Positions 21,885 to 33,470 of a stretch of DNA of 64,000 bases are shown piece by piece. Origin of the DNA: Fagopyrum homotropicum (taxonomy: Eukaryota; Streptophyta; Magnoliopsida; Caryophyllales; Polygonaceae); assembly GCA_033239125.1 (NCBI GenBank), contig BSWB01000001.1:159673481-159737480 (forward strand), in the 5' to 3' direction. The translations under genes and the position numbers were made by a program. Within the stretch, counting starts at the first letter, position 1; every line of letters starts with the position of its first letter. The notes under the pieces are model-generated. The model ran no database searches and was not told the origin of the DNA. It was given only the letters and a program-made list of their open reading frames with translations.

Positions 21885-22120
21885 TACACTTGTTCATGAA
21901 ATTAATTGTTGTAAAATTTGGTTAGTTTTGATGCCCATAGGAAAACAAAATGAAAAAAAAAACAAATACATTTCTGCACGAAACCACAAAAAATGATTCT
22001 AGAAAATTTTAAGAACAAGGGTGCACATATAGACCAAATTTATTACCATTTCATTTCTGCTTCCGGTGTTATAACAAACGGGAGCTTAATGTAGTTGCGA
22101 CAAATGGATTATACTACTTT

Positions 22121-22388
22121 CTTTTTTTTTGATAATGGAAAGTGGTTAGGATGACTATCTCCTAGAGGTAGTCCATCATAAAGCATCATTTCGGATGAGA
22201 ACGTAAAGATCGGGATCATCAGAGAAACGGGTGTTGGGGGTCGAAAATCCCATATGGGTTAAACGGTCAGCAACACAGTTTATCTCTCTGAAAATATGTC
22301 TGATATGGACTTCGTTAAAAAAAGCAAAGATCCAATCTGGAGTTAGAAATAATCATCTCGATCTTTCAAAGACAACTCCACAAACCTT
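22121..22388 (-). mobile_element. 5'-truncated LINE, RNase H tail only
   Basis: Read on the minus strand, this gives the C-terminal end of a LINE RNase H (RHIF-like, then NCVADRLTHMGFSTP and FSDDPDL in broken frame) followed by a 3' untranslated stretch and an A tract (plus-strand T run 22122-22130). It is bounded by a 15-bp target duplication, GGATTATACTACTTT at 22106-22120 and GGATTAAACTACTTT at 22389-22403, with one mismatch. A typical dead-on-arrival LINE copy. Confidence 0.85.
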
Positions 22389-22589
22389 GGATTAAACTAC
22401 TTTAGTTTTAGTATGATATCGTAGATGTATAATGACGCGTTCATTTTATATAAACAGAAAAACAAACACCAAAAAACCTTTTAGAGACACAAACCTTGTC
22501 ACTGAATGAAAGCATTGAAAAGGGCATAGAATTCCAAATCCAAAAATAGTTGACAAAATGAAAATAGAGAAAGAAGGGCAAAATGGAAC

Positions 22590-22700
22590 CTCTTTCTTAT
22601 TTTGTTCTTCAACTGCGAATTTGGCAGAATCGACGATGTGAAGGTTGTTTGTTGCTCCTCGTACCTCTTTGATTCCTCCTATTCCAGACGTTGTTGCCAT
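22590..22700 (-). pseudogene. Phytocystatin exon 1, orphan
   Basis: 37 codons from ATG at 22700 to a GT donor after 22590. It encodes the N-terminal cystatin features: a Gly pair (GIGGI) and the plant signature DSAKFAVEEQNKK, close to the LARFAV..HN consensus. Phytocystatins inhibit papain-like cysteine proteases by a Gly near the N-terminus, a QVVAG loop and a Trp near the C-terminus; the last two lie in exon 2. I find no exon 2 downstream on the minus strand as far as the window edge, where a LINE stub, a MITE and other elements intervene. A lost or very distant exon 2 is the likely reason it is dead. Confidence 0.72.
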
Positions 22701-22724
22701 TCTTCTTCTTCTTCTAATATTCAA

Positions 22725-24332
22725 CTCAGATTTATCGTATCAAAACCTCTCTTGCATTATATAGCTTATAAGTTATAAATAGGATTATATAACTAAGGAA
22801 AAAAGATTATAAATTATGGACTTAGTATTTCGACTAACTTATACAAATCATATACGATATAACACTTGTATATAAAATTCAAGAATGCTTCTCTCTTAAA
22901 TCTAGTTGAGGTACTTTGTTTTTGTTTTTGTTCAGGTTGGTACGTATATTATTCTTTTAATCTTTGGAATTAATGAAACCTGAAAAAAAAATGTTCAAAT
23001 TAATAGCTTTTATTATATAAATACTATAACAAACGCCTTTATAATTGAATGAAGCATTATAAATTTATATAAGAAAAGTTCTTAGTTTTCTAAGAGATTG
23101 TTTATTATTAATGAACCATTATAAATTTATATAAGAAAGTTCTTAGTTTTTTGATAGATTGTTTATTGCGAAATATGTTATGGGGCGTAGGATGACAATT
23201 TCACCCGTATTCGTCGGATAGTCAATTATCCGATTCATTGAAAAAGGGTGAAATCCGTTAAATGACAGGTAAAAACACATTAAAAGATGGGGGAAAGCGA
23301 GTGGGGATCGGGTAGGACGGGTGAACGTTTCATCCACTCATCACCTAACCTATCATTCATTCATCCGACCCGTATTCACCCGCTTAAAAATATTTTTTTA
23401 AAATATTTGTAGTTTTATATTATAAAATTTTTACAATTATTTCCTTACTATTTAATTCTATATTTTATTTCCTAGTATATTTTCTTTCGATTCCTAATAT
23501 ATTTCGATCTTATTATTGGTTAGTTATAAAAATAATTATTTTAGATCTTGCTTTGTTATAGTGTTGTACTTATATCTCGTACAATTTTATGTTATTTTTA
23601 TTTTAATTTAAGTATGTTTTTGATTTTCAATAAAAATATTTGATTTTTTTTACAATTTATAAGTTAAATAAAAGTGTTAAACACCTGAAATCGCATCTGA
23701 TCCACCCGATTCATCCGACAGATACGGATGGATTGGATGCTGGTGAGAACCTTAGCCGGTGATGGTCAAATGGAGTGGACAATTATAAGTGATAAATTGA
23801 GTAGGTGTCAAGGTTATCCATACGCCACCCGATTTATTATCCCTCCCTATTTGGACGGGAAAGTTATCTATCTATTATCGTATTATAAAACAACATACAA
23901 TTTAACTGCACGTCATTCTCTGAAGAATGTCACGTACATACAGTATCAATTTTCTGATATATGAATCATTGAGCCATTTTAATATTAATTTAATTATTCA
24001 AGAGATGATTACTTATTGCAAATCTATAAACACTCATCCGTATAATATTAGGTTAATTTTTTTAATCCAATTTGCTTAAATCACAAGGTTTTTAAGTTTG
24101 GGTATCAAATGGACTTGTTATAAATGTACGAGTTCATCTACTCGAAACTTTAAAAATTATATAACATAATACGATATAAGTTAAAACTATTAACTAAGTC
24201 AAACCACGTTGATATCGTTCAAGAAAATAAATCGATTTTAATAACAAATACGAAAATTAATAAACTTCATATGAAATGTGAAATGAAAACATATAGAGAA
24301 AATTGGGCTAGTACATCAGTTTTTGATACTAA
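22725..24332. other. AT-rich intergenic DNA
   Basis: 1.6 kb with no credible gene. A tandem duplication of about 62 bp is at 23049-23170. The 23190-23860 part is rich in CACCCG/CGGGTG words (for example GACCCGTATTCACCCGC and CACCCGATTTATTATCCC), which resembles decayed MITE or LTR sequence, but I could not define ends. Confidence 0.5.
23049..23170. repeat. Tandem duplication, about 62-65 bp unit
   Basis: Two adjacent copies of a unit containing CATTATAAATTTATATAAG, AAGTTCTTAGTTTT and AGATTGTTTATT, with a few differences. Confidence 0.7.
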
Positions 24333-24387
24333 CTAGTTTAATGCCCGCACCTTGTGCGGGTTTTGTCTTAATAAAAAAACAAAAACA

Positions 24388-24458
<71 letters not shown>

Positions 24459-24900
24459 GTTAAAAATTAAATAAATAACTAAAACAAAATTTTCAAAATT
24501 TTTAAATAATTAGATATACAAAATTCAAAATTATGAAATAAATTTAAAAATTAATTTTCGTAAATTATATGTGCCTACATTATTTTTTGAAAATTATAAA
24601 AAAATAAAATCTGGATATATTTTTATTATGTTTTTTATATAAATTTATTTTTGTTTTAATTAATCTTTGAGTAAAACTGATGTGACATTTATTAGATTAG
24701 AGATGACTTGGCATATTAAAGATGATTTGACATCTTGATTGTTTATTAGTTTTAATAATTTTTTTATTATGAAAGATATTATGGCAAATCCGTAAATATC
24801 TTGTGGTAATATTGTAAATAAATTGGAAAAAAGTTGATGTGGCTGGCTTTAATACGCGACATGTGGACGAAGTGAGTTCTGTTTTAGTAAGATATATAGA
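24333..24900 (-). mobile_element. Non-autonomous Helitron
   Basis: 568 bp, minus orientation. The 5' end reads TCTATATATCTTACTAAAAC, the usual plant Helitron start. The 3' end has the hairpin CCCGCAC/GTGCGGG followed by ATTAAACTAG and then T in the flank. The base before the 5' TC is G rather than the usual A. It contains a 65-bp (TA)n tract at 24390-24454 and no ORF. The ends resemble those of the larger Helitron at 52896-56613. Confidence 0.8.
24390..24454. repeat. (TA)n microsatellite
   Basis: Uninterrupted TA dinucleotides inside the small Helitron. Confidence 0.98.
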
Positions 24901-27900
24901 CTAGGTCCCTCTATGAATTCTTAAAAAATTTAAATATAAAATAAATTAATTAAAGGGGTATAAGAGTAAAATGTAAAATATAACTTATAGATCCCTCAAT
25001 TTCCATATCTCACGTACGAAGAATTAGAGTTTCTGGCAATCAGATTCGGTGGTCTTCTTCAACCTTCATTCCCAAGCGATTGACTACGTTTGTTGCGTGC
25101 TCTCCGACGGTTGGCTTGTTGTGTCCTCTTCATCTCCATTTTTCTATGCTTGTTGCATTGTTTTTGTTAGATTTCATTGTTCTTCGTCTCCGTTCTTGTC
25201 GAACATATTTGCTTGCACCCTCACTTTCGCACACGAGCCCATATCCCCTATTTGCGTGGTCGGAAAGAGAAGCCATCATGGCATTGGTTCGCCGTGGAGC
25301 TTGCGGCCTTCTCTGTCCGCCACAAAACTCGGAAAGCCCGAAGCAAAAGCAACATTTTTATGTACTTGATTGCGCTTTTTTCTCCCGGATTTATCATTCA
25401 AAACAAGTAATATAATGTATTTAACACGGAATTTCAATCCAAATATACATGCATATATAGTGCAATACCGATAGGCCTGTTCAAAACCGGTAGGCGGGTT
25501 AGACGGGTCATCCCGAATTTGTAGGGGTCTGCCTTAGGCCCAATTGCAAGCTCGTTTTGCATGCGACGGAGAAGAAATATGGAGGAAGGAGCGGTTACGA
25601 GATTGACATTACGAAGTGCTCGATGATTTGCTTAAATTCTCACTACTCCGTTGTAGGGCCGTAGGGGTTCCACTATTGTTCTTGTTTTACAAAGACGAAG
25701 GGGCTCAACTGGTGTGTTTTGCGTCCATAGAAGAACCGAAAAGGCTCCTGGTATACTTTTGTTGCCCACTATACCCGAAGAAGCACTGGGCGAGTTGATA
25801 TCCATGGCGGGACAACAAGATCCAGCTGACGGGGCTTTGTTTTGGGCCTTTAGGGAGGACGAAGATAACTAACACGATTAAGGACGAAGATATGCTTCAG
25901 GGAGGACGACACGATTAAGGAAAGTGAACCGATTTTGATCCGGTTGATTTAACTCAAACCGATTTAAAGCATAATAGTTCTACTCCTTCACATTATTTGT
26001 CCATTTAGCTTTTAGTAATTTATTCAGAATAATTGTACATAAATATTTATTTAATGTTAAAGTTTTCTAAAAATAAAACTTAATATTTACTTTTCTTAAA
26101 AATGAAATTTATAGTTGATGCTTAAAGGTCTATATATTTTTCATTAATAAAAACGATGAAAACTACTCATTTGTGTGCATAAATAAGAAATAAACCGATT
26201 CATTCTTACCATTTCATTGGTAGTGTTATGATTATAACTAATTGCACTAGTTTTGAACTTTCGATGGTGGAAAAACTATTAGACTTAAATACTCTTATCG
26301 GAGAGTATAATAATTTAATGATTCACATCTTTTTAGTTCTCACAAAAGCATACCTATGTGCGGGCTCTCGGTAACTAACACGATGCCCTAAGGTTTACCG
26401 AAGATTGGGAAAATTATACAGGGGATTTTAATATGTGACACCTTTGACCGTAGACTCGAAAAATCATGGTTATTACACATTGAAACCACTTATGCAGGTG
26501 TATACGGGACAATAACGGGTGTATACGGGATAGCAAGGGGAGTTGGGGGCAAAGGTGGTGTCGGTGGACCTTCCGTGTCACAACATAAGTTGAACATAAG
26601 GAATCATCTTATCAACAAAAATAATATAAACGTTGTTGTAAGGATGTTGACGTGTTTTTATTTCCTAATTATTACTTATGCCTATCATTGTTAGCTTACT
26701 ATTTTTACCGTGATGGTTGATATAAATTGTACAGAGAAAAGGCTATGGAGCATTTCAAAGAGGGTGGTCATCCGGGTCCTTAGTTGTTGGGATCGGGTTT
26801 TTGTCAGGTCAACGCATTCATGTAGTGAGATTAAAATCATAAAATATCTTAGTAAGTAAGCTTATGAAAGAGTTGTTTCGTACCATGCATTATCATTTAT
26901 CATACTGTTATGTTTTGATCCTTGTACTCATGTAATTTACTTTGTAACAAATTAAGTATGGCATGCTAGAGTACACTTAGGTTCTTAGCTCCTAGGTTGA
27001 GTTTTGCTAACTCACTCTTACCTGTTATGTGCCTAGGTGATCTTGAGCTACCAATCTCATCTTGAATGAGATTTAGGCAGCTTAAGTGATCTGTGGTAAT
27101 AATAGGATAAAGTTTGAGTTAGTTTTGTGATGGTTTGAAGACTTGGTTCATGTACTGCATTCGTCAGCTGGTGTGCCTATTTCCAGTTGTGTTATGTTTG
27201 TTGGGCCTGCGGCCCATGTTGGATTGGATCCGTCTCAGTATGAAATGAAGCTATCACTAAATAAAACGCAGAGTTTTGAGGAGGTAGTGGAAGGTGATAT
27301 ATAAGCCATCGGATCTCTTATACATGGGTATTGTAGGTTGCTCATACGCAGCTAGGGTTTCGCACAAAGAAAGTGAGAAAGAGAGAACGCGAAGAGAAAG
27401 GAAGTTCGAAGGGTTTGGAAAGCTAGAACAAGAAGATTCAACCTTGGCCCAGTCATCTCTTGTCAAGAGTTGTTCAAGAAGACCTGAAAAACTTTGTCCA
27501 AAGTCATACAGGGGCTATCCTTCACCTTAAACTCTTTGTTGTCTCGCTTGTATCTCAGATCTTAGTTTAGGAGTAGATCTTTGTGTACTCGCATGCAAAC
27601 TCTTGTTATAGATTGTAAACTGTTTCCATTGATTAGTAGATTGGGACGAATCTCCCCTCCTGAGGTTCCGCAGAGTAGGGGTAACCCGAACTGCGTCATC
27701 AAAGTGTTGGTGTCATCTTGCTTTATAGTTTTTCGTATAGATCTTGCAAACTTAGATTACACATATCATTATGGTTTCCGCTTGTTCTAAGTTATCGTTT
27801 TATTTTTCTGTAACATCGATGTTTTGTTGAAAGTCATGTACATACTAGCAGATTAAGATGAACCTTTTAATTGATCTAATACAATGTGAAGATCATGTAC

Positions 27901-28223
27901 AAGCATACGAGCTCACAACGTATACACGTTAGGTTTAACCTAATTCTCGAACCCAGTACTGAAATTTCACCTCAAAACCAATCGATCCAAAATAACAAAT
28001 TCTGTTAAATAAAAAGTAAACCCAAATCCATAAATCAATCAACAAACGAAACAAACAAACAATCTGATCATGCATATAGAACACACTACAAGCAGATACA
28101 TGACAGACGAAACACACTCATTCAAATCACAGTTCATACAGCAAAATGCAATTCAAGCAATCATACATATACGATTCATACTCGAGAATTTGATTGGTGA
28201 TGAAGCCAATGGAAGCGTAGGCA
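24901..28223. other. Intergenic DNA without a recognisable gene
   Basis: 3.3 kb. The 25040-25410 stretch is less AT-rich and open in several frames but I recognise no protein; it could be an old exon or a captured fragment. The 27100-27790 part looks like LTR or promoter sequence: GATATATAAGCC at 27295-27306, then CTAGGGTTTCGC and a purine-rich leader, then GGGGTAACCCGAACTGCGTC near 27678. No partner LTR is visible. Short ORFs here are not supported by any motif. Confidence 0.45.
27100..27790 (+). repeat. Possible LTR remnant
   Basis: A TATA-like box at about 27296, a CTAGGGTTT leader motif and a closing pyrimidine-rich part have the layout of a plant LTR. Ends, primer site and coding remains were not found, so this is a weak call. 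Confidence 0.25.
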
Positions 28224-29391
28224 TCAGTACACGGATCCGGTGGAGAAGAGATTGAAGTCCAATAGTTTCTTGTAGTCATGCTCCCATGTCTTCACCCAAA
28301 CAATGGCTTCGTAAAGATGAACCTCGCCAGCATCAATGGCCTGCAGAACGATGAAGTACTTCATTCCTGCAACAACTTGCTGTCTTGCAGTCACCACCTT
28401 CACGTACCTCAGCGCCACCTTCTGCGTAATCCTCCAAAGTGTCGCTGATGCTTTGTTAAATATCCGACAAACCTTTTTTTCTTTTCTTTCTTTAAACTCA
28501 TGTCATGTTTATTTTTCTTAAATATATATAGAAATTACATAACTAAATGCGTATAACTTTTGGACTTATAATTCACTAAATGCATTTTATTATATTCGTC
28601 TTATTTTTATGCAAAATGACTTACAAAAAGGAGATTTTGTGCAATTTATCCTCAAATACAATAACGGCCCGTTTGATTCCAACTCTGAAAACGGAAACAA
28701 ATTTAATCCATATTTATACCTTTGATTAGTTTTGATACCTATAGAGAAACAAAATGGAAAAAATAAATACATTTTACATGCAACCACAAAGAATGATTCA
28801 AAAAACATTCATGAATAAGGTAAACATATGGACTAGATTCATTTTCATTCCGTTTCCGTTTCAAGAGTTATAACCAAACGAGGACTAAATCTTTTACTCA
28901 TATAAATTTTCGAGCGTATGATACTATGATAAATGCATTAGGGTTTGTTAGGGCAAGTACAACGCGAACAATTCATCATATAAGAGATTGAAATGTGAAA
29001 GGAAAGTTAGGGTACGTTCATGTAAAAATTCGATACATAAAGACCGTAGAACGAGGGTAATGCATGAGCATACAAACGCACATGAGTAATAGACTCAAGT
29101 CCGACGCAAAAACATGGTGGAGTTTCATATTAAAATCAATTCACAATAGAAGTAAAAGTTCATCGACCTTATATATTAAATTCAGAATGTTTTCACTTTA
29201 GACGTGAAAACTTATTATCTTCGACAATTTCTATCCACTCTATATTGCGTTAATATTTGCATTATGGTTATATATTAGGACAAAACTGAAACCTTTTTGT
29301 TGTTGTACTCTTTGACGGCAAACTGCGCAAGGGCCACAATCTCAGGATTGGTTGATGCTCCCGGCACTGGTGTGATTCCTCCCGTCGACAT
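28224..29391 (-). CDS. Phytocystatin-like gene, two exons
   Basis: Best-preserved member of the cystatin array. Exon 1 (29293-29391) has 33 codons: start MSTGG with the Gly pair, then the plant signature IVALAQFAVKEYNNKK, ending at a GT donor. Exon 2 (28224 to about 28472) carries the protease-binding loop QQVVAG at about 28365-28385, the following KYFIVLQAIDAG, and VWVKTW with the C-terminal Trp, then stops with TGA. Both phases are 0 if the acceptor is the AG at 28473-28474; the tract before it is purine-rich rather than pyrimidine-rich, so the acceptor is uncertain and the start of exon 2 has a short non-consensus segment (ASATLWRIT). About 115 residues, usual for a cytosolic cystatin; no signal peptide. 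The intron hosts a MITE (28665-28885). Possibly functional; expression data would decide. Confidence 0.72.
28665..28885. mobile_element. Harbinger-like MITE in the cystatin intron
   Basis: 221 bp, related to the MITE at 17364-22085. Ends CGGCCCGTTTGATTCC and AACCAAACGAGGAC are imperfect inverted repeats; TAA target copies lie at 28662-28664 and 28886-28888. Confidence 0.72.
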
Positions 29392-30324
29392 CTTTCTTCC
29401 TCGATCGACTTGTGAAATATGTATATTGAAATATAAATTATCGATAGTTTTCTTGCATTTTATAGCAATGAGAGAAGCTTTGTCAAGTGCTAATGAACCG
29501 ATCATGGCGTATGTAGTACAATTCAAATAATGAGAAGAACGACTCTTAATAAAAGTCAAATATTTAATCTTTATAATTAACATTTTAAAGTTCAATGGGG
29601 TTAAAAGTCAAACAATTATATTACTATATGATGATATTAGAACATATATAGAGTCTTTTGGCAGTTGGCATTGTGATTGTTCGTTATTGAATGCTTCTCC
29701 AATGTTGTAGATTGTAACATGGTACTACAAATTCATCTTTTTGAAATCAAATATTGGACAGAATAAGTATTTCGAGTAATAATTTGTCCATTGTGAAACA
29801 CCATTTCTACCAAAGAAAACATGCGCCACACCTATTTTTATCTTTGTTTTTTTAAATAAAAACAAGAAAGCAAAAATATTTTTAAATATGTATACTAACG
29901 AGTATTATATTAATAAAATCATTGTTTACCTTTAACATACCGCTAAGGGTCGTATTGTTATTATTTCAATAACGATGATGGCTCCACTTGGCCAAAATAC
30001 TTAGCAAAGAAGAGAAATTATCGTCTTACCAAAAGGAAAACAAAAGAAGAAGAGAACTTCTCAACTTCGATGCTGAACGTTATCGGTTGCATTGTATGCA
30101 TAAGAAAGTAAATGAGTCATATATTTTGGTTTTGGTGAGAACACTTATTGGGTGGACGGGTGGACGGTAGAGGAGGTTGACATAAATTTTGTTATTTTTT
30201 TATATTTAATGGCCTTTTTTATTACCTTAGCTATCTTATTTTTGAGATTAATGTTTACCTTTTTTTCAAATTATGAACAAAGTAAGTGTTCATTGTTTTA
30301 CGATAAGCATTCATTTAAAAAAAA
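29392..30324. other. Cystatin upstream region and AT-rich DNA
   Basis: The part 29392-29770 is the 5' flank of the cystatin gene; pieces of it (AGAGAAGCTTTG, TAATCTTTATAATTAA, GATGATATTAGAACATA, CTTTTGGCAGTTGG, CATCTTTTTGAAATCA) recur at 51845-52050 and 52740-52800, marking a duplicated promoter region. The remainder to 30324 is AT-rich with no feature I can name. Confidence 0.65.
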
Positions 30325-31490
30325 TGAATTGGGAGCGCGATCCTCCTGATGAACTGATCGTACCCCAAACCTACACAGGTGAGCAAGCACAGTATACTAG
30401 GGCGCTTGAGAAAACCATGTCGAAGGAAATCGGCAAAATGACCCCGTAACTTCGGGAGAAGGGTTGATCTCTTATCTTTTGATTGAAAAGCGGTATATAC
30501 TAGGGGTAGCGATTGTTAATTAAAAACACAAGACTCTGCTAAGTGGTAAGACGATGTATAGATCCTGACACCTACCCAGTGTTGGAAGGTTGGAAGGAAA
30601 AGTGTTATAAGCTTTGAATGGAAGCCCGAGTAAACGGCGGAAATAACTCTCATTGTCCTAAGGTAGCGAAATTCATTGTTGCATAAGTGGTGACCTTCAA
30701 CGAATGGTGTAAAGACTGCCCCGTTGTCTCCGACATGGACCCGGTGAAATTAAATTCTCCGTGAAGATGTAGAGTACAAACGGCTAGACAGTAAGATCCC
30801 GTGCACCTTGACTATAGCTTCGCAGTGACAACTTTGATCGAATGTGTAGGATAGGTGGGAGGTGGTGACACACAACGACCAATCCTGAAAGACCACTCTT
30901 TCGTCTAAGGATGCCTAACTGCCGCATCGATCATTCGGGGGAATTAAGGTGGGACACTGCGAGGTGGGTAGTTTATCTGGGGCGGATGCCTCCTAAAAAG
31001 TAACGAAGGTGTGCGAAGGTAGGCTCAAGCGTCTATTTTGCTCGTGAGTGTAATGGTATAAGCTTGCCTGATTGTGACACCTAATGGTCGAACTGAGACG
31101 AAAGTAATCCATAGTGATCTGGGAGTCCCAAGTGTAAGAGCTCTCGCTCAACGGATTAAAGGTACGCCGGATAACAGGCTGATGAATCCCAAGAGTTCTT
31201 ATCGACGGAGGCGTTTGACACCTCGGATTCGACTCGTCACATCCTGGGGTTTAAGAAGGTCTCAAGGGTTCGGTTGCTTGCCGATTCTAGTGGTACTTGA
31301 GTTGAGTTTAGAACGGCGTGAGACAATTCCGTTCCTATCTATTATTTGTGTTAAAGGGAGAAATGCAAGGAGCTAACCCTAGTACGAGAGGACTAGGTTG
31401 GGCAAACCTATGGTGTACCATACCGGTTGTTATGCCAATAGCAACGCCCGATAGCTAAGTTGGTATGGAAGAATTGGTCTGCCACAAAAA
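30325..31490 (+). pseudogene. rrn26: Mitochondrial 26S rRNA fragment
   Basis: 3' third of a plant mitochondrial large-subunit rRNA gene. Conserved rRNA words are present: GTCCTAAGGTAGCGAAATTC near 30655-30674, CTCCGACATGGACCCGGTG, CCCGTGCACCTTGACTATAG, GCCTAACTGCCGCATCGATC, and the sarcin-ricin-loop region AGTACGAGAGGAC near 31381-31393. Several substitutions at usually invariant sites (for example ATAACTCTCATTG where ATAACTATAACGG is expected) fit a nuclear pseudogene. The mitochondrial rather than plastid or nuclear identity is from memory of the plant sequence. Confidence 0.85.
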
Positions 31491-31882
31491 TCCTTCTTTA
31501 TACAAGTTCCGGATGAGGTTTTTGAAAAAAATTTTGATAGACGAGAAGTGTAAGCACCATGAAGTATGAAGTGATCTCTTACTAAACAAAATGACTTTCA
31601 CTTGGAATAACCAAAATGAACGAAAGTCAACTTGTTCATGCAATTGCAGTCAGTCTCGTTTTAGTTTTTTCAAACAAAATAGAAGTTTTCATTCTAATCT
31701 TCGTCTCAAGGATCGGGTCGAACAACCAGCGGTGAAAGTGCCTCACATGGGCAAGTCACTATATGCATAGTAGAACCGTTCCAACGATATAAGAAAAAGT
31801 GAGTTCGCTTCTAGGCTCTTGTTGAGATTGGGTTGGTGTTCAGTGTACTTCTCAGCGAGATGTTGGAAGTGTTTATAGTTGT

Positions 31883-31956
31883 ATAGGGGTAGAGGAATTG
31901 GTCGACTCGTTAGGCTCATGATCTAAAGATGGTAGGTTCGAATCCTACCCCCGCCT
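31883..31956 (+). pseudogene. trnfM: Mitochondrial initiator tRNA-Met pseudogene
   Basis: 74-nt cloverleaf-like sequence with anticodon CAT in GGCTCATGATCT, T arm GTAGG-TTCGAAT-CCTAC, and 3' acceptor strand CCCCGCC. The 5' acceptor strand reads ATAGGGG, so positions 2 and 3 no longer pair, which would weaken the stem. It lies about 400 bp after the rrn26 fragment, in line with their close linkage in plant mitochondria. Decayed copy, unlikely to act. Confidence 0.78.
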
Positions 31957-32584
31957 AATCAGTCCTATTCTCACAAGTAGAAGTAAAAGTCTAAAACTAT
32001 AGCCTACCGGTGTCCGACTTTCAAAAAACAACCTTGGGATTAGTCTCCCTTCTTTATATGGTTAGCATTGAATGAGATTGGGACTTGGATTTCCTTTTTG
32101 ACTTTTGCTCCCCTTAAAGAAGACGGAACTCTTAATGGCAGGTAGCAAAGTGACTTCCAGATTCGCATTAATTAATTTAGGAATTTTTCTGACTCTTGAC
32201 TCCTCTTGCCCTTGTTCCCGTTCTCTAGTGGAGTCCCTAGAAACAACTTAAGGAGCATTCGATTACGATTAGATTAGTGGGTAACACTTGTTGAATTGAA
32301 TAAGATGTTCTTGATCAAGTTGAATAAGTTGAATTAGGGAAGTTACTCGGATAAGGAGTGTTGGATCGACTTAAAAAGAAACATTGACTACTCTTGGAAG
32401 GAATGTTGCGACTAATACATTGTTTGGTTCAAGATAAACAGCTGCATACGTTACTCTTCGTTAGTTGTATCTCGAACTGTCTCTCTAGTAGTTGGCGGTG
32501 TTGTTACGTTAAAACATATTCTTCTATTGGAGAAGCATAATCTATATCTGGAACTCAATCTACCAGGGGAACTGAACTTGAGCA

Positions 32585-32648
32585 TATAAAACCTCTTCAT
32601 CAGGTAGATCATCTAATATAAAACCTCTTCATCAGGTAGATCATCTAA
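32585..32648 (+). repeat. 32-bp tandem duplication
   Basis: Two adjacent copies of a unit starting TATAAAACCTCTTCATCAGG, near the right end of the mitochondrial insert. Confidence 0.85.
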
Positions 32649-33011
32649 TAAAGGAGTGTCATCTAAATACTACAGAAAACTGAATAAAATTTTTATTCAC
32701 TTCCTCTCAACAAGAAGTTTCATCACTCGAATCAACCAATATTTATTTAAGAAGAAAAAAAAACTATAAACTTTACCAACAAAATATTGTAGCATGATTA
32801 TGTTGCATAAATTCACGACTAAAAAGAACTTGAATATAAAAGTATGTTAGTATATTAAGAAAGAATAATTATAATATCACACCACCAAAAACAAAAGGTT
32901 TGCATCAGCCTTATGCCCACACATATGGTTAATTTGCCATTGCAAATAGACTTTTGTGACGATACTATGACTAGCGTGTTTATAATTGGATATCCAATTC
33001 GATCCGGATTA

Positions 33012-33467
33012 GGGTCCGTTTGGGAAGCTGCAGCTTATTGTAGCTGAAGATGAAGCTGAAGCTTATAGAAGTTGAAGCTGAAGCTGATTAAGTAGCTGAA
33101 TAAGTAGGTGATTGAACAAGCTGATTTATTTTCACAATTTTGATGGGTGTTTGAGAGAACAAAGTTTATCGAAGCTGATCGAAACGTAAAATTACCAAAA
33201 AGGACATCACTCCATTTTTTTAAATAAATTGTAATGAGGGTTGTGAAGTAATTTTGTCCTCCATAATCTTGCTTCATCTCCATCATCTCCTTTAGGGTAG
33301 ATGAAATTTTTCTCAAAATTTCATCTTTCATCATCTTCCATAATCTTCCATCATCTTCAATCATCTAGGCTCCCAAACACCCACTATTCTATTTTTAAAA
33401 ATTTCATCATCTCCATCATCTCCATAAGCTTGATAAGCTACCAAATAAATGGTTCCCAAATACACCC
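33012..33467. mobile_element. Tourist-like (PIF/Harbinger) MITE
   Basis: 456 bp with inverted ends GGGTCCGTTTGGGAA and TTCCCAAATACACCC and a perfect TTA target copy on both sides (33009-33011 and 33468-33470). The interior is made of short GAAGCTGAAGCTG-like repeats at the left and CATCATCTCCATCATC-like repeats at the right. The minus-strand frame at 33035-33364 is a by-product of this repeat. Confidence 0.88.
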
Positions 33468-33470
33468 TTA

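Larger units (their letters stand above)
17364..22085. mobile_element. Harbinger-like MITE split by a copia element
   Basis: The two outer pieces (17364-17428 and 21885-22085) together give about 260 bp with imperfect terminal inverted repeats (GGGCTTGTTTGG at the left, AACAAACGGGAGC at the right) and a TTA target copy on each side (17361-17363, 22086-22088), the signature of PIF/Harbinger MITEs. A relative at 28665-28885 shares the whole internal layout, including a TTAGTTTTGATRCC segment and a CATTTTC/CATTTCT region near the right end. The copia element sits inside it, so it arrived later. Confidence 0.75.
30325..32690 (+). other. Nuclear insertion of mitochondrial DNA (NUMT)
   Basis: A 2.3-2.4 kb block unlike its surroundings, higher in GC, that reads as plant mitochondrial sequence: the 3' part of the large-subunit rRNA, then its spacer, then an initiator tRNA-Met, then further spacer. 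It is flanked by AT-rich nuclear DNA. The right end is uncertain (between about 32650 and 32700). A 32-bp tandem duplication lies at 32585-32648. Confidence 0.85.

Noticed and set aside
23190..23860. A defined MITE based on CACCCG/CGGGTG words
   Set aside because: I could not find matching inverted ends or target copies.
30325..31490. Plastid 23S or nuclear 25S rRNA gene
   Set aside because: The conserved words and the following trnfM fit the plant mitochondrial large-subunit rRNA better, and base changes at conserved sites show that it is not an active gene.
31883..31956. Functional nuclear tRNA-Met gene
   Set aside because: Two acceptor pairs are lost and it lies within mitochondrial-type sequence; no sign of a nuclear tRNA context.
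33035..33364. Minus-strand 109-codon ORF as a gene
   Set aside because: It falls inside a Tourist-like MITE and reflects its simple internal repeats.
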